In this document: positions 59,651-64,000 of the stretch, piece after piece | Layout of the letters: each line of letters begins with the position of its first letter | Position numbering within the stretch: position 1 is the first letter of the stretch | NCBI RefSeq assembly: GCF_900116445.1 | Contig: NZ_FPBH01000009.1 | Span: forward strand, 1-64,000 | From: Paraburkholderia aspalathi | Lineage (GTDB): Bacteria > Pseudomonadota > Gammaproteobacteria > Burkholderiales > Burkholderiaceae | Reading direction: 5' to 3' | DNA length: 64,000 nucleotides | Notes under the pieces: model-generated | What the model saw: only the letters and a program-made list of their open reading frames with translations | What the model was told of the DNA's origin: nothing | Database searches by the model: none | Made by a program: the position numbers and the translations under genes

Positions 59651-59700
59651 TAGATAACAAGTTAAACACAATCAACGATAATGTTCACTTAAGTGTGTTT
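59651..59700. promoter_or_regulatory. AT-rich promoter with AACACAAT and palindrome upstream of amidohydrolase
   Basis: This block, 75-125 bases before the amidohydrolase start, contains AACACAAT (59665-59672), TGTTCA (59682-59687), and the perfect 10-base palindrome CACTTAAGTG (59686-59695). The 8-mer is shared with the gaps at 36561 and 61038. It lies in a 328-base gap (59577-59904) that otherwise holds only the tRNA fragment. Confidence 0.5.
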
Positions 59701-59831
59701 GACGCGGCGTTTTTAGGGTTTACAGGGAGAGGAAGAGGGGATTTTTGCGAGCGGCACGCGCTGTCCGCACGCTACGCGGCGTGGGGCTTCTTTAAATTTA
59801 CGCGCTGTGGACTGCCGTCAGAGGCGAAGGC

Positions 59832-59863
59832 GGTGCGAGGGAGGGGACTCGAACCCCCGCACC
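59832..59863 (-). other. tRNA 3'-end fragment (possible attachment-site remnant)
   Basis: On the minus strand this reads as a T-arm and acceptor 3' half: a GGGGG stem, the loop TTCGAGT, CCCCT, then CCCTCGC-A-CC, matching the invariant GGTTCGA-N2-CC box and the order of a real tRNA. The 5' half (acceptor, D arm, anticodon arm) is absent upstream and the terminal base is G instead of the A of CCA. Such 3' ends are left when islands integrate into tRNA genes. The outer GGTGCG and CGCACC can also pair, so an ordinary hairpin is the alternative. Confidence 0.55.
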
Positions 59864-59904
59864 TTGTGCGAATGCGGATTGATACGTCGAATGAGAAGAA
59901 AAAA

Positions 59905-60753
59905 TCAGAACAGTACCGACTCCAGCCGGTGAGCCAGGTCGCGAACGGCCTCGCCAAGCGCCTCCACTTGCGCGTCCCCTCGATCACCCCGAATCATGAC
60001 CGTAGAGACGGTAAAGGCGATGTTATCGCTCTTGTCGCAGACAGCAGCGGCAATCGCCATCACACCGGTAGCGAAGTACCCGTCGTCACTGGCCCAGCCG
60101 CGCCGCCGCGCGCGATTCACCTCGCGCACATAGGTCTCGAGCGAAATGGGCCGCGCCCAGCGCAACTGTTCAAACTCGTCACGCAACTGTTCATCGGTAA
60201 GCCCGAGGCGCGCCGCGAAAAGGCGTCCACTGGCCCCCATCAGAATCGGCAGCCGCTGGCCGGCCGGCATATCGATGTGCAAATCCGTCGGACTCGATTC
60301 GGAACTCACCAGCACGATCCGGTCCGCGCCGAGCCGACGCCATAAGGTCACGGTGACGCCGAACTCCGCGGCAAGATCCTGCATCAGCGGCGTAGCCAGT
60401 TGCAGCCGCTGCCCCTGCGTGACCAACTGCTCCACCAGCCGTGCCAAGCCGAGGCCTGCCGAATACGTCTTCGACAATGCATTGAAATCAACCACGTCCT
60501 CAGCAACGAGTGTGCGCAGAATATTGAAGCAAGTACTTGGATTGATCGACAGATGCCGCGCGATGTCAGCGGCTCGCTCCGGCGCACCTGTCTGGGTGAG
60601 GTAACGCAGAATACGGATTGCATTCGCAACGGGCTTCACCGTTACCGCGCTCGTTGCGGCACGGCTTTTCGGCGTTTGATCAGCAGAGCGGCGCGTCACG
60701 CTCGCACGGGTACCTACGGACTCGCTTACAGCAGTGTTCTTCTTTGTCGTCAT
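59905..60753 (-). CDS. ditR: IclR-family transcriptional regulator
   Basis: The 282-residue regulator has an N-terminal basic tail of about 40 residues, the IclR winged HTH (VANAIRILRYLTQ, ERAADIARHLSINPSTCFNILRTL) and the effector domain with LMGASGRLF and the C-terminal AAVCDKSDNIAFTVSTVM. An IclR regulator (DitR) next to the ferredoxin/extradiol genes is known in dit clusters, so this is likely its counterpart. It is divergent from the ferredoxin gene at 61112. The start at 60753 drops a 28-residue extension. Confidence 0.82.
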   Translation of the reverse strand: MTTKKNTAVSESVGTRASVTRRSADQTPKSRAATSAVTVKPVANAIRILRYLTQTGAPERAADIARHLSINPSTCFNILRTLVAEDVVDFNALSKTYSAGLGLARLVEQLVTQGQRLQLATPLMQDLAAEFGVTVTLWRRLGADRIVLVSSESSPTDLHIDMPAGQRLPILMGASGRLFAARLGLTDEQLRDEFEQLRWARPISLETYVREVNRARRRGWASDDGYFATGVMAIAAAVCDKSDNIAFTVSTVMIRGDRGDAQVEALGEAVRDLAHRLESVLF

Positions 60754-61030
60754 GGGTGGCGGTCTCTTGGTTGCCGTCCTGGCACTGGCAACGTGCCGTT
60801 CATTCTCTATCCTCGCCCGCAACACGTGCGGCGCCAAAGGGTGTTCACAGTGTTCCGGAATCGCTCCAGAATCGTTCTACAGGCAGTGATTATATTCTGA
60901 AGCCAGAATAGTCCCGGCGCAAAGCCTTTGTTCATAGTGGCTTACCCGATCAAGCCGGCGCGACCGGCGATTCGTTCATCAATGGCCAAACACCTCCACA
61001 AGCCCCTGCAGCCAGGGTCAACCCGGACCA

Positions 61031-61068
61031 TAAAATAAACACAATTAAAGAATCTGTGCATATAATTT
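61031..61068 (+). promoter_or_regulatory. Promoter of the ferredoxin-extradiol operon with AACACAAT site
   Basis: TATAAT (61061-61066) lies 46 bases before the ferredoxin start, and AACACAAT (61038-61045) occupies the -35 region, an arrangement like that before the gene at 36705. TGTGCATATAAT (61055-61066) resembles the TGTTCATATAT word seen elsewhere. The remaining part of the 358-base IclR-ferredoxin gap (60754-61030) shows no gene or strong site. Confidence 0.55.
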
Positions 61069-61111
61069 CCAGCCAATGGCCTTGAATGGCTACGCGTCCA
61101 AAGGAGGAGAC

Positions 61112-61342
61112 ATGAATTCGGAAATCAAGGCATCAGTGGTGCTGCGCGTGAGCGCCGATCGGAGCCGCTGCTGCGGTTATGGCCTGTGCGCGCAACTGTG
61201 TCCGCAGGTCTACAAGCTCGACGAGGACGGCCTCGTTTATCTCGAAGCGGAGACGATTCCCGCCGAACTCGAGGCTGACGCACGCGAAGGCGCGGCCGCC
61301 TGTCCCGCTGAGGCGTTAAGCGTCGAAGCGATCGCCGGCTGA
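61112..61342 (+). CDS. ditA3: Ferredoxin of the CxxYxxC ([3Fe-4S]/[4Fe-4S]) type
   Basis: The 76-residue ferredoxin has Cys20, Tyr23, Cys26, Cys30-Pro and Cys64-Pro. Tyr23 takes the place of the second cysteine of a standard [4Fe-4S] motif, as in the P450- and dioxygenase-associated ferredoxins with a variable residue there. DitA3 of the abietane dioxygenase was described as a [3Fe-4S] or [4Fe-4S] ferredoxin and lies apart from the oxygenase genes, as here. The start has AAGGAGGAGAC directly upstream, the strongest ribosome site in the window. Confidence 0.85.
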   Translation: MNSEIKASVVLRVSADRSRCCGYGLCAQLCPQVYKLDEDGLVYLEAETIPAELEADAREGAAACPAEALSVEAIAG

Positions 61343-61363
61343 GCCAACGGGAGAACGCATCAT

Positions 61364-62122
61364 ATGGGACGGCTCGAAGGAAAGGTCGCGCTGATCAGCG
61401 GCACCGGCGGCGGCCAGGGCAGAGCAGCCGCGCTGCGCTTCGCACGCGAAGGCGCAAAGGTGTTCGGCTGTGATTTGAACGCGGCGGCGCAGCAGGAAAC
61501 AATCGCGCTGCTGCGTGACGAAGGCCTCGACATGGCCGGCACGGGCAGCGTCGATCTGGGCGATCCGCAAGCCGCCCAGGCGTGGATCGAAGACGCGGTC
61601 GCCACCTATGGCCGCATCGACATTCTGTACAACAACGCGTCGGCGGCACGCTTCGCTCCGATCAGCGAGATGTCGGTCGACGACTGGCGTTACACGTTGC
61701 GCAATGAACTGGACATCGTGTTCTATCCCACGCGCTTTGCCTGGCGTCATCTGGCAGTGCAAGGCGGTGTGATCGTCAATATCTCGTCGGTGGCGGCCTG
61801 GGGTGCCTCGGCGGCCACCGGTATCGGTGCGCATTCGGCAGCGAAGGCCGGCGTGATCGCCCTGACACGGCAACTCGCGGTGGAAGGCGTCAAGCATCGG
61901 ATCCGCGCGGTGAGCATCAGCCCGGGCGTGGTCGTCACACCCGGCACCAAACCGTTCCTCGATAACCCGGCCACGCGTTCCATGCTGCTCGCCGGCATCC
62001 CGATGGAACGCGCGGGCGAAGCAGAAGAAATCGTCGCCACAGCTTTGTTTTTGGCATCGGACGAGGCCTCGTACATCACCGGCACCGACATCGTCGTGGA
62101 CGGCGGCATGCTCGCGCTCTAA
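61364..62122 (+). CDS. ditB: SDR dehydrogenase, likely diol dehydrogenase of the dioxygenase pathway
   Basis: The 252-residue SDR has ISGTGGGQGRAAA as the glycine-rich motif, YNNAS, ISSVAAWG and, instead of the usual YxxxK, HSAAKAG: the catalytic tyrosine position reads His in the visible alignment, which is odd. Position between the ferredoxin and extradiol genes fits DitB, which rearomatises the cis-diol to a catechol. It ends IVVDGGMLAL as usual. It is 21 bases after the ferredoxin. Confidence 0.8.
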   Translation: MGRLEGKVALISGTGGGQGRAAALRFAREGAKVFGCDLNAAAQQETIALLRDEGLDMAGTGSVDLGDPQAAQAWIEDAVATYGRIDILYNNASAARFAPISEMSVDDWRYTLRNELDIVFYPTRFAWRHLAVQGGVIVNISSVAAWGASAATGIGAHSAAKAGVIALTRQLAVEGVKHRIRAVSISPGVVVTPGTKPFLDNPATRSMLLAGIPMERAGEAEEIVATALFLASDEASYITGTDIVVDGGMLAL

Positions 62123-62165
62123 TGGCGCCGTGCATGCCTGAGAGAACACATTATCAGGAGACGTC

Positions 62166-63125
62166 GTGGATATTATCGGCATCGGCTACCTCGGCTTCGA
62201 GACGGCCAACATGGATGAATGGCGCACCTATGGCCCCGAAGTGCTGGGCTTGCAAATCGGTGCGTCGCCGGAAGCGGATCGCGATTCGCTGTACTTCCGG
62301 ATGGACGACCGGCGCCACCGCTTTGCGTTTCATCCCGGCAAGGTCGACCGGCTCGCCTATATCGGCTGGGAAGCGCGCGGCAAACTGGAGTTTCAGGCGG
62401 CTGTGGCGCGGCTGCGCGAAGCGGGTGTCGAAGTCACGCAAGGCGACGCGGAACTGCGTGGCGTACGCGACGTCGTGCGTTTTCGCGATCCGGTCGGCTA
62501 TCAGCATGAACTGTTCTACTCGCAGAAATGGATGCCGCGCTCGTTCATCCCGGGCCGTCCGCACGGCGGCTTCAATGCCGGCGCGCGAGGTCTCGGTCAT
62601 ATCGTGGTGATCACGCCGGAGTTTCCGCCGGAACTCGAACACTTCCTGACCGTGGTGATGGGTTTTCACTACTACGGCGCGGGAGCGGGCAAGGGCAAGA
62701 CTGCGTTCTATCGCTCGAAACTGAACACCAGCACGAGTCACGACATTGCGTACGGGCTCGGGCCGAACAAGATGGGTATCCAGCACATCGGGCTTTTCGT
62801 GAACAATCTGCGCGACGTGGGCGAGACTTACGACATCGTCAAGCAACGCAAATTGCCGATGATGATGACGCTCGGTCAGCACACGCAAGACCCGCACGTG
62901 TCGTTCTATCACTTCTCGCCGGGCGGTTTCGCGTTCGAGGTCATCACCGAGCTCGAGCCCTGGCACGCTGACGGCTTCGAGTTGAATCCGGAAAAGCTGA
63001 GCACGTGGGGCCACGAACTGGTCGGCCCAATCCTTGGTCCGAGCGTGCGCGCGCCGGAAGAAGTGATGGATGCCGAGGGTCTCGCGATTCTCGCGATTCT
63101 CGCCGCCAAACGTCAGCCGGCCTAG
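62166..63125 (+). CDS. ditC: Extradiol ring-cleavage dioxygenase (BphC-like, VOC family)
   Basis: The 319-residue two-domain VOC enzyme has the iron ligands His145 (GLGHIVV), His207 (GIQHIGLF) and Glu258 (FAFEVITE), at the same spacing as H146/H210/E260 of BphC. It should cleave the catechol ring of the diterpenoid diol product, as DitC does. The start is a GTG at 62166 with AGGAG 5 bases upstream; no suitable ATG exists. It lies in the operon with the ferredoxin, SDR and FAH genes. Confidence 0.9.
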   Translation: MDIIGIGYLGFETANMDEWRTYGPEVLGLQIGASPEADRDSLYFRMDDRRHRFAFHPGKVDRLAYIGWEARGKLEFQAAVARLREAGVEVTQGDAELRGVRDVVRFRDPVGYQHELFYSQKWMPRSFIPGRPHGGFNAGARGLGHIVVITPEFPPELEHFLTVVMGFHYYGAGAGKGKTAFYRSKLNTSTSHDIAYGLGPNKMGIQHIGLFVNNLRDVGETYDIVKQRKLPMMMTLGQHTQDPHVSFYHFSPGGFAFEVITELEPWHADGFELNPEKLSTWGHELVGPILGPSVRAPEEVMDAEGLAILAILAAKRQPA

Positions 63126-63127
63126 CC

Positions 63128-64000
63128 ATGAAGCTCGCAAGAGTCCGCGACGCGGCGGGTGAGAGTTTCTGGGCTCAGGTCGATGAAGACGCGCGCGAGG
63201 TGCAGCGCATTCGCGCGCCATTCGAAGTGTGGGCGCCAGTGGTCGCGGATCAGGGCGACGCGGCGCTCGAGCTCGATGCACGCCGTTTGCCGCTCGCCGA
63301 ATTGCAGTTGTGTCCGCCGGTGAATCCCGGGGCGCGCGTGTTCGGCGTCGGTCTGAACTATCTGTCGCACCTGGTGCGGCTCGGGCGCAAGCAGGCGCCG
63401 CCGCATACGCTTGCCTATATCAAGCCGGCATCGGCACTCGTGCCGCCGGGCGGAGAGATTCAGTATCCCGCCGTCACGAACCAGCTCGATTACGAAGTGG
63501 AACTGGTGGCGGTCGTCGCGCGTGCGTTCGGCGACGAACCGCAGGCGAGCGCGTGTCTGCTCGGCTATACGGTTGGCAACGACATCAGCGCGCGGGATGC
63601 TGGCAAGCAGATCGGTTCGCTCGATCTGTTCACGCAGAAGGCGCTCGACAGCACCGCGCCGATCGGTCCGTGGATCACCACACTCGATGAGTTCGGCGGG
63701 CCTGGCCAGCCGTGCGTGACGCTGAGCTTGCGTATCAACGGCGAGGAGCGTCAGCACGATACGACCGACCAGATGATTTTCCCGGTCGACGAATTGTTGA
63801 ACTATGTCGATGCGCGCATCGCGCTACGGCCGGGCGATCTGGTCTTCACCGGGTCGACATGTGGGGTAGGGCTCGAAGACGGCCGCTTCCTGCAACCGGG
63901 CGATGTGATCGAAGCGCAGATCGAGCGCATCGGCGTGTTGCGTAACCGGATCGGAGCGAAGCGCGTACTCTCGCCGATGCGTGCTATTGGCCGGTTGGGG
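63128..64000 (+). CDS. Fumarylacetoacetate hydrolase family protein (runs off window)
   Basis: At least 291 residues of an FAH-fold protein are visible, open to the right edge without a stop. It has LDYEVELVAVVA and NDISARDAG for the metal site and FTGSTCGVGLEDGR late. It begins 2 bases after the extradiol stop, so it very likely acts on the ring-cleavage product by C-C hydrolysis or decarboxylation/isomerisation. It resembles the copy at 37784 most closely of the four in the window. Confidence 0.86.
   Translation, partial: MKLARVRDAAGESFWAQVDEDAREVQRIRAPFEVWAPVVADQGDAALELDARRLPLAELQLCPPVNPGARVFGVGLNYLSHLVRLGRKQAPPHTLAYIKPASALVPPGGEIQYPAVTNQLDYEVELVAVVARAFGDEPQASACLLGYTVGNDISARDAGKQIGSLDLFTQKALDSTAPIGPWITTLDEFGGPGQPCVTLSLRINGEERQHDTTDQMIFPVDELLNYVDARIALRPGDLVFTGSTCGVGLEDGRFLQPGDVIEAQIERIGVLRNRIGAKRVLSPMRAIGRLG

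Noticed and set aside
1..64000. CRISPR arrays, insertion sequences or transposase genes
   Set aside because: No regularly spaced repeats, transposase motifs or terminal inverted repeats were noticed; the only mobility sign is the tRNA fragment.

Overview
The window is GC-rich DNA packed with catabolic genes, with codon use and gene content typical of Burkholderiales (most likely Paraburkholderia/Burkholderia). It looks like a large part of an abietane diterpenoid (resin acid) degradation cluster of the dit type known from Pseudomonas abietaniphila BKME-9 and Burkholderia xenovorans LB400. That reading rests on the combination of a two-subunit ring-hydroxylating dioxygenase (29962-31960), a separate CxxYxxC ferredoxin followed by a dehydrogenase and a BphC-like extradiol dioxygenase (61112-63125), an adjacent IclR regulator, and two closely similar P450s resembling the CYP226 pair. 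It is inferred from remembered families, not from a search.

Layout. 1-8.1 kb (minus): partial acyl-CoA dehydrogenase, MaoC/HTD2-type hydratase, LysR regulator, a secreted protein of unknown function, ferredoxin reductase, MFS permease, and an SCP-x-like thiolase/aldolase with its DUF35 partner. 8.2-21 kb (plus): SDR, bacteriohemerythrin, FAH-family hydrolase, a double-domain class III CoA-transferase, SDR, acyl-CoA dehydrogenase, APH-type kinase, two SDRs, an amidohydrolase and an unusual pair of Rieske-oxygenase-like genes. 21-27.2 kb (minus): alpha/beta hydrolase, two-subunit ThDP decarboxylase, aldehyde dehydrogenase, FAH, RraA-like aldolase, LysR. 27.4-33.7 kb: aldehyde dehydrogenase, HIBADH-like enzyme, the dioxygenase alpha and beta subunits, DUF2889 protein, SDR. 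33.8-40.7 kb: acyl-CoA ligase, TetR regulator, amidohydrolase, FAH, 3-hydroxyacyl-CoA dehydrogenase, thiolase. 40.8-50.3 kb: glutathione peroxidase, NTF2-like protein, an unknown protein, P450, AraC regulator, LuxE-like and LuxC-like pair, SDR, TetR. 50.2-59.6 kb: phytoene-desaturase-like flavoprotein, second P450, [2Fe-2S] ferredoxin, three acyl-CoA dehydrogenases, a crotonase and an amidohydrolase. 59.8-64 kb: a tRNA 3'-end fragment, IclR, the ferredoxin/dehydrogenase/extradiol/FAH set, running off the right edge.

How it may work together. P450s fed by the flavin reductase (3724-4962) and the adrenodoxin-type ferredoxin (53422-53745) oxidise the diterpenoid skeleton; the dioxygenase, fed by its own ferredoxin, makes a diol; a dehydrogenase rearomatises it; the extradiol enzyme opens the ring; FAH enzymes and amidohydrolases process the cleavage products; CoA ligase, CoA-transferase, acyl-CoA dehydrogenases, hydratases, dehydrogenases and thiolases finish the beta-oxidation-like breakdown.

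The most unusual observation is at 18910-20958. The first Rieske-type gene keeps the [2Fe-2S] ligands but has lost both mononuclear-iron histidines. The next gene keeps the mononuclear-iron site but has lost the whole Rieske motif. Together they read as one oxygenase split between two complementary subunits. Also notable are a LuxC/LuxE-like acid-reduction pair without luciferase genes, a stand-alone kinase/acyl-CoA dehydrogenase pair like the mammalian ACAD10/11 fusion, a hemerythrin inside the operon, and a recurring TGTTYA / AACACAAT sequence in many of the AT-rich promoter gaps.
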